NCBI RefSeq assembly: GCF_001642955.1
Contig: NZ_LWSK01000039.1
Span: 1-49,247 of the forward strand
Length of the DNA stretch: 49,247 bases
DNA from: Rubripirellula obstinata
GTDB lineage: Bacteria > Planctomycetota > Planctomycetia > Pirellulales > Pirellulaceae
Direction: 5' to 3'
The notes beneath the pieces are model-generated. The model searched no databases. It was not told the DNA's origin and was given only the letters and a program-made list of their open reading frames with translations. A program made the translations under genes and the position numbers. Shown one piece after another: positions 16,987-26,249 of this stretch. Each line of letters starts with the position of its first letter. Within the stretch, counting starts at the first letter, position 1.

Positions 16987-17523
16987 TCAAGGTGACTTAC
17001 CCTTGGATTGTTCCAAGTCCAGCAGCGACTGCTTGGTCCGCAAACCGCCGGGGGCACTGAACCCTTGCAGCTTTCCATTGGATGCGATCACCCGGTGGCA
17101 AGGGATGACAATCAAGATTCGATTTCTTGACATCGCACCGCCGATCGCGCGACTGGCCCCTGGTCGTCCGACCGATTCGGCCAGCCGTTTGTAGGTGGAC
17201 GTTTTTCCAGCCGGGATTTTTCGACACAGTCGGTAGACTTGCGTACTCAAATCGGTCCAACCATCTTCGTCAATCTGAACCGATTCGAAGTCAGCGATTC
17301 CGTCGCGGAAATACTCCGCCAAAAGTGAGTCGAGTTGACGCTCGGGACCGTCTGCGGAACACTCACAAGACTCCGCCAGATCGTCCAGGTTCCAATCGAG
17401 GCCCAGGTTCCAATCGAGTCGGTACAACCCTCGATCTGTCCAGGTTGAAACCATCTTTCCCAACGGGGTCGAGTGCAGAAAGCCCGGTTGGTTGAAATGC
17501 GGATTAAACTTAGTCAGGTTCAT
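16987..17523 (-). CDS. ogt: Methylated-DNA-[protein]-cysteine S-methyltransferase
   Basis: 178 aa. The C-terminal half is a clear MGMT/Ogt domain: VGRPGASRAIGGAMSRN (118-134), the active-site Cys142 in IPCHRV, and GGLRTKQSLLDLE at the end. It transfers the methyl of O6-methylguanine to its own cysteine. The N-terminal half is poorly conserved and contains an 18-bp tandem duplication (17386-17421) giving LDWNLGLDWNL. I chose the ATG at 17523; longer frames upstream enter the divergent promoter region and look non-coding. Divergent from the gene at 17637. Confidence 0.88.
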   Translation of the reverse strand: MNLTKFNPHFNQPGFLHSTPLGKMVSTWTDRGLYRLDWNLGLDWNLDDLAESCECSADGPERQLDSLLAEYFRDGIADFESVQIDEDGWTDLSTQVYRLCRKIPAGKTSTYKRLAESVGRPGASRAIGGAMSRNRILIVIPCHRVIASNGKLQGFSAPGGLRTKQSLLDLEQSKGKSP

Positions 17524-17636
17524 TGTGAACGTTGCTGATTTCAAAGAAAAAATGTAAAGCTGAATCGTTGCTCGCCACCTATAGTGTGAGACGCACAGCC
17601 CCCTGACGACCAGCCCCAACGACCGGAAATTAAAGT

Positions 17637-18173
17637 ATGAAACGGAATGCCCTTGGCTCATTGCCCATCATCTTGATGCTGTTGGCGTTCTTCTTCGCGA
17701 GCAATCCAGCGGCGATGAATCAGGTGACAGGGCAGCAGCCCGAATCGCCGGTTCCTTTTCCTGAAATTAGTGATGCCGAGATCGCTAAGGCAGTGAAGGA
17801 ATCCAGTGCCAAGGATCGAACGAAAGATTCAACAATCGGGCCGAAGTCTAAAATCCGTGAAGTGCTGCAGGGTAATCAGCCCGCCCCCACGGGCGACGGA
17901 GTGTTGGAAGATGTGCTGGGCGTGATTCAACGACAAGGCAGCGTGCTTGATGGAAGCACGCTGGATCCGCCGCCGCGTCCCGATGCAGCCATCGCGAGCG
18001 AATCCAATTCGACTCCCCATGCGGCGACCCGGCGTGCGCTCGTTGCCGAACATTTACTCCGTGCTGCTCGCATGCTGGAACAGATTTCTGGCGACGAAGA
18101 ATCCGCAATCCTGGTTGCGTCGATGAGGCGTCGAGCCGCGACTTTGCTTCTGGCCAGCGAAAGCTCAAACTGA
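17637..18173 (+). CDS. Exported hypothetical protein coupled to the octahaem cytochrome
   Basis: 178 aa with an N-terminal signal sequence (hydrophobic about 9-27, then AMNQVTGQQ). The mature part is Pro/Asp/Ser-rich with a helical C-terminus (RRALVAEHLLRAARMLEQI). No known domain is recognised. Its TGA overlaps the ATG of the cytochrome gene by one base (TGATG), so the two are very likely co-translated; it may help to place or assemble the cytochrome at the cell surface or periplasm. Confidence 0.7.
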   Translation: MKRNALGSLPIILMLLAFFFASNPAAMNQVTGQQPESPVPFPEISDAEIAKAVKESSAKDRTKDSTIGPKSKIREVLQGNQPAPTGDGVLEDVLGVIQRQGSVLDGSTLDPPPRPDAAIASESNSTPHAATRRALVAEHLLRAARMLEQISGDEESAILVASMRRRAATLLLASESSN

Positions 18174-20479
18174 TGAAGCAGCTTTCCAACCGACGCGGGT
18201 TCATCATTCTCGCGATTGGCCTGATCCTGGCCGGAGCCGTCGCGGCTGATTATTACTCATCGTTGCCCGCAGTCTTGCCAGCCGAATTAGCCCCCGGCTA
18301 CGTCGGCCGCGATTCATGCATCGAATGCCACCAAAGTGAATTCAAATCGTTTGAAGGTTCGCACCACGATAAAGCGATGGACTTGGCGACCGAAGAAACC
18401 GTCTTGGGTGATTTTGATGATGCGACGATCGAACACGACGGCATCGTCAGCCGGATGTTTCGGCGTGATGGCGTGTACATGATCAACACCGAAGGCCCCA
18501 CCGGTGAGATGCAGGACTTCGAGATCAAGTACGTCTTCGGTGTCGAACCGTTGCAGCAATACATGATCGAACTGGATCGTGATCCTGATCTTCCGCCGGA
18601 TGAAATTGGCCGCGTGCAAGTGCTGCGAATTAGTTGGGACACAATCGCGAAAGAATGGTTTTACCTGCGCCCGCCGGACGTAAAGGAAAAGTTGGAACCG
18701 GGTGACCCGCTTCACTGGACCGGCATCGCGCAGCGTTGGCAAACCATGTGCGCGGTCTGCCATTCAACAGACCTAAAAACTGGATTCAACGCAGCCGAAA
18801 ACCAGTATCACACCACGTTTTCAGAAATCGACGTTAGCTGTGAAGCCTGTCATGGCCCGGGAAGTCTGCATCTGGAATTGGCCAACAGCCGATCACTATT
18901 TTGGGATCGCCATCACGGTTACGGACTGGCAGAACTGAAAGGGGAAAGCGTTGAGCCTCAATTGCAGACCTGCGCCCCGTGTCACAGTCGCCGTGCTGAA
19001 TTGACGGGAGATTTTGAAGCTGGAAACGAATTCTGCAATCACTATCAACTGGAAACGATGCGGGCGGACACGTATCACGCGGATGGTCAGATCAAGGACG
19101 AGGTTTACGTTTATGGTTCGTTCATTCAAAGTCGGATGTATCACCAGAACATTCGCTGCACCGATTGCCACGATCCGCATTCGTTGGAATTAAAATACCC
19201 GGGCAACGAAACTTGCACGTCGTGTCATCAGCATGCCGCCGGCAAGTACGACGTACCTTCGCATCATCATCACGCCGTGGGCAGCGAAGGTGCGAAATGC
19301 GTCAACTGCCACATGCCGCACACGACCTATATGGGCAACGATAAACGTCGCGATCATTCGTTACGCGTGCCGCGGCCAGACCTGTCGGTGAAACTGGGGA
19401 CTCCCAACGCGTGCAGCCATTGTCATGTCGAAGATCAGCTCACCTCATTGCCAACGGACGACCAACAACTCCTGGACGGCGAAGAGTACTCGCAATGGTT
19501 ACTGTTAGCCGATCAAGGCAACGAAGCGATCCGATCGGCAATTCAAAAGACAGACCAATGGTGCGATGACGCTTGCGAAAAGTGGTACGGCAAAGATCGG
19601 CAAACCCCTCCGCATTTTTCAGAAGCGATCGTTGCATTTCGTCGTGGCGAAGCGGGCGCAGTGGAGGAAATGCTGAAGCTAGCGGTTTCCAAGCCCGCTG
19701 ATCCCGCAAGTCTTCATCCGATGGCTCGCGCGTCGATCTTACGAGAAGTCGCTGCCGCTGGAATCAACTTAACGACCGCCGCCAAGTCGATCGGAAAACT
19801 GGCGAGTGATCCCGACGAAGATGCGATGCTTCGCGCTGCGGCGGTCACTGCGATCGGAAACACCGATGCCAATACCGTGCGATCGGTGCTACTGCCGTTG
19901 CTGAAAGATGAGTCTACTCTGGTCCGTATCGAAGCAGCGAGAACGATCATGAGCAGCGGAGTGTACCGTTCATTAACGGGGACCGAGGTGTTGCAAATCG
20001 ATCCGATTATCGAAAACGAGATTCTGCCGTCGTTGGCGTTGACCGCGGATCGTTCGGGATCGCACATGGCAGCGGCAAGAATCCACGAACAACGAGGAAA
20101 CTTTAACGCCGCGATGGATGCTTACCAATCCGCGATTCGTGTCGAGCCGACCACCGCCGGACCTCGGTCAAATTTCGCTGCGATGCTGGACAATTTGGCG
20201 AACCAGAAATCAAGGTCGCCTTCCGAGGTAAAGCAGATGTTGGCAAAGGCAAAACAGCTTCGCCAACAAGAGTTGCCGCTGCTGGAACGAGATGCAAAGC
20301 TAGCGCCCGAAAACGCAGAACTTCAAAACCGGTATGGTTTGGCTCTGTACCTCAGTGGCGACTATGAAAAATCGCTGCTTCATCTACAGCGAGCATCAGA
20401 ATTAGCGCCGGGCGTTGTCCAATTTCAGCAAGCCTACGATCTGCTGAAACAAAAGATGGAACAAGAGGAAGGCCAGTAA
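18173..20479 (+). CDS. Octahaem cytochrome c with HEAT/TPR C-terminus
   Basis: 768 aa, membrane-anchored or exported through an N-terminal hydrophobic segment (about 8-25). Eight CxxCH haem sites are visible: CIECH, CAVCH, CEACH, CAPCH, CTDCH, CTSCH, CVNCH and CSHCH, all in the first about 425 residues. The region from about 500 to 620 looks like HEAT-type helical repeats, and 620-750 holds TPRs (AAMDAYQSAIRVEPTT; GLALYLSGDYEKSLLHLQRASELAPG). The head resembles cytochrome c554-type multihaem proteins common in planctomycetes. A role in extracytoplasmic electron transfer is inferred; no catalytic haem (CxxCK) is seen. Confidence 0.85.
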   Translation: MKQLSNRRGFIILAIGLILAGAVAADYYSSLPAVLPAELAPGYVGRDSCIECHQSEFKSFEGSHHDKAMDLATEETVLGDFDDATIEHDGIVSRMFRRDGVYMINTEGPTGEMQDFEIKYVFGVEPLQQYMIELDRDPDLPPDEIGRVQVLRISWDTIAKEWFYLRPPDVKEKLEPGDPLHWTGIAQRWQTMCAVCHSTDLKTGFNAAENQYHTTFSEIDVSCEACHGPGSLHLELANSRSLFWDRHHGYGLAELKGESVEPQLQTCAPCHSRRAELTGDFEAGNEFCNHYQLETMRADTYHADGQIKDEVYVYGSFIQSRMYHQNIRCTDCHDPHSLELKYPGNETCTSCHQHAAGKYDVPSHHHHAVGSEGAKCVNCHMPHTTYMGNDKRRDHSLRVPRPDLSVKLGTPNACSHCHVEDQLTSLPTDDQQLLDGEEYSQWLLLADQGNEAIRSAIQKTDQWCDDACEKWYGKDRQTPPHFSEAIVAFRRGEAGAVEEMLKLAVSKPADPASLHPMARASILREVAAAGINLTTAAKSIGKLASDPDEDAMLRAAAVTAIGNTDANTVRSVLLPLLKDESTLVRIEAARTIMSSGVYRSLTGTEVLQIDPIIENEILPSLALTADRSGSHMAAARIHEQRGNFNAAMDAYQSAIRVEPTTAGPRSNFAAMLDNLANQKSRSPSEVKQMLAKAKQLRQQELPLLERDAKLAPENAELQNRYGLALYLSGDYEKSLLHLQRASELAPGVVQFQQAYDLLKQKMEQEEGQ

Positions 20480-20548
20480 GCATTGACGGAGGATTTGAGT
20501 ACAATCTCGACTCCTTCAAATCGACGACCTTTCTAAAAGTGAATTTCA

Positions 20549-21631
20549 ATGCTTCATGCAGTCATCATGGCTGGCGGCAGCGGTACCCGTTTTTGGCCTG
20601 CCAGCCGGAAAATGCAGCCCAAGCAATTGCTGGCCCTCTCGGGACAGCGAACCATGATCCAGTCAACGCTGGACCGGCTTGGTGATTTGGTGCCACAAAA
20701 CCAACGTTGGATCATCACCAATCAATTGCTGACGGACGCCGTTCGCGAACAATTGCCTGAGTTGCCGGCTGAAAATGTCGTCGGTGAACCTTGCAAACGG
20801 GACACCGCACCCTGCGTCGGTTTGGCCGCCGCAATGATTCGCCGAATCGATCCCGACGGAACGATGGTCGTGATGCCATCGGATCACGTGATCGCGTCAC
20901 CAGACAAATTTCAGGCAGCCATCGCCGCGGGCGAAAAGTTAATCGACGAAGATCCCACTCGCATTGTTACATTCGGAATCAAGCCTTCGTACCCGGCTGA
21001 ATCGTTTGGCTACATCGAACGTGATGAAGCAAGTCAAATCGATGCCGCCGGCGTGGACGCCTACGCAGTCAAGCAGTTCCGCGAGAAGCCCGACCAGGCG
21101 ACGGCGCAGCGGTACTTGGACGAAGGCACGTTCTATTGGAACAGCGGCATCTTTTTGTGGCGAGCGTCAACGATCTTTGACGCATTGGAAAAGAACGCAC
21201 CAAAAATGAGTCAGCATTTGACGGCGATCGCCGATGCGATGGGGCAAGACAACTTCGGTGAAGTCTTGACGAAAGAGTTTACTGCCATCGAAGGCACGTC
21301 CATCGATTATGCCGTGATGGAAAAATACAAAAATGTCGTCGTCGTCGAAGCACCATTCCCATGGGATGACGTCGGCAGTTGGCAAGCCTTGTCGCGACTG
21401 CACGATCCAGATTCCAACGGCAACACCGTGGTTGGATCACACGTTGGGATCGACACCGGCGGTTGCATTGTCGTCGGCGAACCGGGGCACACGGTCGTGA
21501 CGATTGACGTCAAGGACTTGATTGTCGTGCAAACCAAAGATGCCACCTTGGTCGCCCCCAAACATGCCGAAGAACGAGTACGAGAGGCCGTCAAGGCTTT
21601 GGAAGAGCAAGGCATGACGGACAAGCTGTAA
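20549..21631 (+). CDS. manC: Mannose-1-phosphate guanylyltransferase
   Basis: 360 aa nucleotidyltransferase making GDP-mannose from mannose-1-phosphate and GTP. The N-terminus AVIMAGGSGTRFWPASR is the nucleotide-binding signature, with the KQLL motif after it, and FREKPD in the middle plus FYWNSGIFLW are typical of the family. It is the short form without the C-terminal isomerase domain. GDP-mannose feeds glycan synthesis, which fits the O-antigen ligase-like gene just beyond the repeats. Confidence 0.92.
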   Translation: MLHAVIMAGGSGTRFWPASRKMQPKQLLALSGQRTMIQSTLDRLGDLVPQNQRWIITNQLLTDAVREQLPELPAENVVGEPCKRDTAPCVGLAAAMIRRIDPDGTMVVMPSDHVIASPDKFQAAIAAGEKLIDEDPTRIVTFGIKPSYPAESFGYIERDEASQIDAAGVDAYAVKQFREKPDQATAQRYLDEGTFYWNSGIFLWRASTIFDALEKNAPKMSQHLTAIADAMGQDNFGEVLTKEFTAIEGTSIDYAVMEKYKNVVVVEAPFPWDDVGSWQALSRLHDPDSNGNTVVGSHVGIDTGGCIVVGEPGHTVVTIDVKDLIVVQTKDATLVAPKHAEERVREAVKALEEQGMTDKL

Positions 21632-21656
21632 TTCAGTTTCTAAAGCCCTTTTTCCC

Positions 21657-21854
21657 TCGTGAGCCGCGACGCGTAAGCGGCCGGGCCTTCGTCTTTTCTT
21701 TCCTGAGCCGCGACGCGTAAGCGGCCGGGCTTTCGTCTTTTCTTTCCTGAGCCGCGACGCGTAAGCGGCCGGGCCTTCGTCCATGACTCGATTGCCTGGG
21801 TCGGAAACAAAAAAGAGCGAGACGAGGCCAAAGGACTTACGTCCGGCGGCTCAC
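21657..21854. repeat. Rearranged satellite of the REP-like family
   Basis: Three copies of one half of the REP unit (GTGAGCCGCGACGCG followed by TAAGCGGCCGGGCC) lie in tandem with a 46-bp period (21659-21781), in reverse orientation to the 7873 array. They are followed after 40 bases by the other half (AGGACTTACGTCC plus GGCGGCTCAC, 21831-21854). The halves are thus in swapped order compared with an ordinary unit. Located between manC and a convergent ligase gene. Confidence 0.82.
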
Positions 21855-21870
21855 CTTTGCCACTTTACAG

Positions 21871-23280
21871 CTACGTTGCCGCGACAACTCGATGATCGCG
21901 TTGGCTTGCAGCCTGACGTCTCGGTTGGATTCGCTCCGCTGTGATCCCTTGTCCGTGAACATTGATCGCCAATCCTGCGATGAACATCAGGAACATCTGC
22001 ACCATTGGAATCACAATCAAATCATGGAACATTGCATTGGCGACGTAGATGACGATGGCGCTGATCATCAAAATCCCTAGGTACCGTGCATCGGGACTGG
22101 ACTGCGGACGTCGGGCCAATTGCCACCCGACGACAAAGAATACCAGCAGCGGCAAACTGAACATCAGGATTCCGATTAATCCGCCATCGACCAAGATCGA
22201 TAAGAACGTATTGTGCTGCACGTAGACACGGACCTTTTCCAGCGGTAAATCGTATTCGCGATTATCGTGGTATGGACCATTGTTTTCAAAGTAGTGTCCA
22301 AAACCGTGACCAGCAATTGGTTTGTCTTTGAACATTTCATAGGCAACGATCGCCAACAAGGGTCGCAGTTCGACCGACTTAGCTGCTTCGGCCGCCGACA
22401 ATGCTTTATCGCGTTTGATTTCCATGAACTGATCCTTCAATCCCATTGCCATCGCACCAGCAAGCAAGACGACGGACGCTAAGCCCAAAACACGAACCCA
22501 ACGTGGCGAATGAATCATGGCAACCAGGCCGATCGCGCCGATCGCTCCCATCCAGCAACTTCGGGTCAGCGTCGCATAAACGCCAAACAGTAAGATGAAC
22601 GCGGCGATGCCGAAGAACAGTTTTCGCTGACGTACACCACTGCGAAAGAATTCGACCACAGCCACCATCAAGGCGAGCCCCATCAAAAAACCATTCGCGA
22701 TCGGGTTCAGCAGCGGACCGCGGGCGCGGCCATAGAATTCCCATACTTCGGGATTACTGATGTGTTTGGGAAACACAGCCCAGTGCATTTCTTTGATCTC
22801 GAAGATGCCCGTGATCGCAAGGTACAGACCGAGTCCTAAAATTGATCCAAAGACCCATCGCATGTCCGAAACGTTCAGTCGAATTGTCCGAGCAACGGCG
22901 TAGGTTCCAAGTGGCATGAAGATGTAAAACAACCAGCGAGCGGTTGGTGAACTCTCAATCACTCCGGGTCCGTCACCGCCTCGAAGGGCACTGAACAATA
23001 AAAACGCTGACAACCCTGCCATCAACCAATCGATGCGACCTGGTTTGGGAAACTTGATATTCCCCAATCGCCATCCCACCACAACCATTCCAATAATCCC
23101 CAGCCAAAGCAGTCGATCCAAACTGAATTGAATCGGGCCATCGATCGCAAAGAAAAACGGTCCAAACACGGTGCCGGTAATCAACATCATCATCGTGACG
23201 GGGATCACACGCCCGCGATGGATGACGGGAATCATCCACATGGCAGCGGCGGCAACGAATAGCAGGATCAGCAGTTCCAT
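21871..23280 (-). CDS. O-antigen ligase/polymerase-like membrane protein
   Basis: 469 aa, with about 11-12 predicted membrane segments from the N-terminus (MELLILLFVAAAAMWMIP) on. The large loop near 315-385 with GHGFGHYFENN and QHNTFLSILVDGGLIGIL is characteristic of the Wzy_C/WaaL family that transfers or polymerises lipid-linked glycans on the outer face of the inner membrane. The longer frame from a TTG at 23355 adds 25 polar residues; I prefer the ATG at 23280. It converges with manC, with REP-like repeats between them. Confidence 0.85.
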   Translation of the reverse strand: MELLILLFVAAAAMWMIPVIHRGRVIPVTMMMLITGTVFGPFFFAIDGPIQFSLDRLLWLGIIGMVVVGWRLGNIKFPKPGRIDWLMAGLSAFLLFSALRGGDGPGVIESSPTARWLFYIFMPLGTYAVARTIRLNVSDMRWVFGSILGLGLYLAITGIFEIKEMHWAVFPKHISNPEVWEFYGRARGPLLNPIANGFLMGLALMVAVVEFFRSGVRQRKLFFGIAAFILLFGVYATLTRSCWMGAIGAIGLVAMIHSPRWVRVLGLASVVLLAGAMAMGLKDQFMEIKRDKALSAAEAAKSVELRPLLAIVAYEMFKDKPIAGHGFGHYFENNGPYHDNREYDLPLEKVRVYVQHNTFLSILVDGGLIGILMFSLPLLVFFVVGWQLARRPQSSPDARYLGILMISAIVIYVANAMFHDLIVIPMVQMFLMFIAGLAINVHGQGITAERIQPRRQAASQRDHRVVAAT

Positions 23281-23393
23281 CGAGATCAGTCGGTGCTGTT
23301 CGGGTAAAACGGATAGTAGGGGTTGTGCTTGCGATTCACGTTTGGAATGCCGCAAGCATCACACAAACTTAGGTCAGGAATTCGCGTTAGCGA

Positions 23394-25154
23394 TCACTCA
23401 GGTGCGATGTCATGCGAAATATCGAATCGTTTCCAGCACCAGGTGGCAACAAGGAAGGTCATCGCGGCAAGTCCCCAACATGCAAACTGTGCCCCCGCGA
23501 AAATCGCGATCTCAGACATCGGGCCATTCAAATTGTCGCGACACACCGTTGCCCAAATCGCCAAAACCAAAGCGGCTGCAACCAGCAGCGATGATTTGCC
23601 TAGGAACGTCAGCTTGGTTCGCAGCACCATCGCAATGCCTTGGCTTCGCTGCGAATGCGGAAACGCCAGGAACAATGCGTTTTCAAACGCAAACGTAAAC
23701 GCTGACAAAGCCGCCAACATTCCCGTCCACAAACAGACTTGCTGCATCCCTGGTTGCAGCACCATCGATGCGATCGCGATCACGGTCCATTGGAAGAAGC
23801 ATGTGATTAAAAACGGAAACCACAACTGGCCCAGCACCATCGAACGCGGCTTCACCGGCAAGGATCGCAACAACAGCAAACGGGACAGGTCGCGACGGAA
23901 ATCAATTTTCAATGCAGCCGGTGCAATCAGCGATGTACACATCGCAATCCCACCAACGACGTACAACCACTGATCCAAAACGCGTCCCGTGACCAATGGC
24001 GACAAGCACAACAACACTGGCACCAACAAACTCATGAAGATCGTCGTTCGATAACGCACCACGCTGGACACTGTCCGAGCGGCAACCGCGGCCGCATCGG
24101 TATCAATCAGAGCCAAGGGGCTCAAAGCCAATCGACTGGGCCAAGCACTGGGGTGATACCACGGTTTGCGCTGTAGATCGTTCGTCGTATCGGAATTAAA
24201 ACGCTGCCCCAAATGCGGAACCGCTTGGATCGATCGCAATCGACTGCATTCATCAACCACCTGACGGGCGGCGCACCGACGATCCAGTCTGACGTACAAT
24301 TCAACAGCGATTGGCAACATCACGACTGCGATGATCAGACAAAGCAACGTCATCCAATCAAACGAGGAAGCGATCGCAACCTTGGCAGCGAAACTGAACG
24401 GCAGAGCTAACCACTGAACCGCGTCACATGCAGCCGTTTGTCCCAAGGCTGAAAACGTCTGAAACACATAGATCGGTGTGGGTGATCCCATCGGAGTCGC
24501 GGCAGCGATTCGGGCGATCACTTGTGCAGCGACCGCCACGGCGATCAGCGTTGCGACGACTTGGAATCGTTTCCGTCTGATCGAGTTGAGGCTGTTGATA
24601 AAACGAACGACGATCAGTCGAGAAATTTCAAGCAGCAACAATGCTGAAAAGACTCCGATTCCCAAACGCACGACGCCGAACCCGTCGGAGCCCTGCACAT
24701 CGACTGCCAGCACCGTACACAGCAGGATTGACTTGATCACCGTTGCCAAAGCAATGTCAGTAATTTGATGCACCACGATGGATGACCTGCGGATCGGTGC
24801 ACCACCGAGCCACAATTTTTCTGCGGCAGAGATTTCCAGTATCGATTGATCACTGGACCAGGCAGCTTTGAGTGCATGGTAGATCGCGTACAGAACCATC
24901 CCGCCAGAAAGCCACAGTTGCAACCGCTGGGGCGAAGCGGGCTGGCGATTCATTAAGATCGTAGCACCGAACGTTACATACAGAACCGCGTAAATGATCA
25001 CCAAAGCGGTCGCGACGATTCGACGCGGCGACAGCATCCGTGAAATCGTTCGCTTGATCCGGAAACGTCCCCGAGCCATCGTCAGCCCAAGCAGGTCGCG
25101 ATGCGTTTGCCAATCATCCCAAGTCGATAATGCGTTGGCTTCCACGCCGATCAT
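23394..25154 (-). CDS. ABC transporter permease (large membrane subunit)
   Basis: 586 aa with roughly 12 hydrophobic segments spread along the chain, including clusters near 50-110, 190-250 and 400-570. No periplasmic domain is apparent. The ATG overlaps the stop of the ATPase gene by four bases (ATGA, 25151-25154), making the two subunits a coupled pair. It resembles ABC-2-type permeases by context and topology rather than by a diagnostic motif. The substrate is unknown. Confidence 0.78.
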   Translation of the reverse strand: MIGVEANALSTWDDWQTHRDLLGLTMARGRFRIKRTISRMLSPRRIVATALVIIYAVLYVTFGATILMNRQPASPQRLQLWLSGGMVLYAIYHALKAAWSSDQSILEISAAEKLWLGGAPIRRSSIVVHQITDIALATVIKSILLCTVLAVDVQGSDGFGVVRLGIGVFSALLLLEISRLIVVRFINSLNSIRRKRFQVVATLIAVAVAAQVIARIAAATPMGSPTPIYVFQTFSALGQTAACDAVQWLALPFSFAAKVAIASSFDWMTLLCLIIAVVMLPIAVELYVRLDRRCAARQVVDECSRLRSIQAVPHLGQRFNSDTTNDLQRKPWYHPSAWPSRLALSPLALIDTDAAAVAARTVSSVVRYRTTIFMSLLVPVLLCLSPLVTGRVLDQWLYVVGGIAMCTSLIAPAALKIDFRRDLSRLLLLRSLPVKPRSMVLGQLWFPFLITCFFQWTVIAIASMVLQPGMQQVCLWTGMLAALSAFTFAFENALFLAFPHSQRSQGIAMVLRTKLTFLGKSSLLVAAALVLAIWATVCRDNLNGPMSEIAIFAGAQFACWGLAAMTFLVATWCWKRFDISHDIAPE

Positions 25155-25936
25155 GCCAACACGCCCACTGCTTGACTTGGATTCGCCTGTTCGTGCAATT
25201 GTGTCGCAGCAAAGTAGGCCGATTCCAGTGACGTTGATTCGGGATGACGGTTGCGAAGATCACTGACATTGCCAAAGTAATCGACGACTCCCTGTCGCAT
25301 CATCATTAGGTCAGTGCAGACCTCTTCGATCATCGGCAGCAAATGACTGCTCAAGATCACCGTTGCACCCTTTGCCGCACGCTGACGAATCGAATCTAAC
25401 AAAATGCGAATGCCGGGTGGATCCAGTCCAGTCATCGGTTCATCGAGCAACAACACCGACGGATCGTACAAATAGGCACATGCGATTGCCAGTTTTTGAC
25501 GCATGCCACGTGACAAAGTCGTCGCGCCCGCGTCGGCCTTTGCGATCAGGTCAAACTGTGTGATGAGAGCTTGCGATTTTTCGACGTAGCCTTCGACTCG
25601 ATAAATCCGTCCGATGAAATGCAAGTGTTCTCGAACGGACAAGTCGTCAAACAGCGGCGGGTCGTCTGGGACGTAGGCCAAGCATTTTTTTAATTCGATT
25701 GAATCGGTGCTGACAGCGTGTCCGGCCACGGTCATCTTTCCATCAGTCGCGGGCATCAGTCCCGCCAAGCATCGCATCGTTGTGGTTTTCCCAGCGCCAT
25801 TGGCCCCCACCAATCCACAAACCGATCCCGATCGAAGGGAAAACGAAACTCCATCGACGGCCAGGTAGTCGTCGTAGAGTTTTCGGAGGCCGTTAACTTC
25901 GATCATGGTTGCTTCGGTCATCGCTGATTCAATCAT
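25151..25936 (-). CDS. ABC transporter ATP-binding protein
   Basis: 261 aa from the ATG at 25936. Walker A is GANGAGKTT (44-52), the signature is LSRGM (usually LSGGQ), Walker B is VLLLDEPMTGLDPPG, and the H-loop is LSSH. It resembles the ABC-2 exporter ATPases (CcmA/NatA type), with a D-loop and Asp/Glu intact. Starts at 25936, 25921 or 25906 are possible; MIEVNGLRKLY at the third is closest to the family. A longer frame to 26335 runs through a repeat element and is not believed. It powers the permease that follows. Confidence 0.9.
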   Translation of the reverse strand: MIESAMTEATMIEVNGLRKLYDDYLAVDGVSFSLRSGSVCGLVGANGAGKTTTMRCLAGLMPATDGKMTVAGHAVSTDSIELKKCLAYVPDDPPLFDDLSVREHLHFIGRIYRVEGYVEKSQALITQFDLIAKADAGATTLSRGMRQKLAIACAYLYDPSVLLLDEPMTGLDPPGIRILLDSIRQRAAKGATVILSSHLLPMIEEVCTDLMMMRQGVVDYFGNVSDLRNRHPESTSLESAYFAATQLHEQANPSQAVGVLA

Positions 25937-26103
25937 GTTGGGAGAGCCTCCAACGCCGTGAAGGTTTTCTAAATCGTTTAACCGCGTGGGCATCGCACCG
26001 CGCGTCGTGCTGCCCCGAACGCGCGGGGCGATGCCCACGCGGTTAAACGAAGTAACACGTGTTTTCCGAAACCAAAAGTCTTCACGGCGTTGGGAGAGCC
26101 TCC
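25937..26103. mobile_element. MITE-like nested inverted repeat with flanking direct repeats
   Basis: The element has three layers. At the outside, 15-bp direct repeats (GTTGGGAGAGCCTCC) stand at 25937-25951 and 26089-26103. Inside are 14-bp terminal inverted repeats (CCAACGCCGTGAAG, 25950-25963, and its complement, 26080-26093). The centre is a large palindrome with TTTAACCGCGTGGGCATCG arms and a loop about 15 bases long (25978-26047). A related palindrome core lies at 48964-49085. No coding capacity. It sits just upstream of the ABC start and between the divergent ABC and MFS genes. Confidence 0.75.
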
Positions 26104-26249
26104 CCTTGGCGGAGCGAGACAATGGTGGGAAAACGCGTTTGATGAAACTTAGGCCACTTTTCGTGCGTCTGCCGGCGAATGATTGATTGTCGCGTTTATG
26201 CCGGTTTTCCTGAACAATCCAACTACCAACCCCACGTTTTTGTCTTCCT

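Noticed and set aside
20484-20510. TTGACG and TACAAT as a sigma70 promoter of manC
   Set aside because: The two boxes are only 11 bases apart, too close for a sigma70 promoter.
23281-23355. TTG start for the O-antigen ligase-like protein
   Set aside because: It would add a polar 25-residue tail before the first membrane segment; the ATG at 23280 starts directly at the hydrophobic helix.
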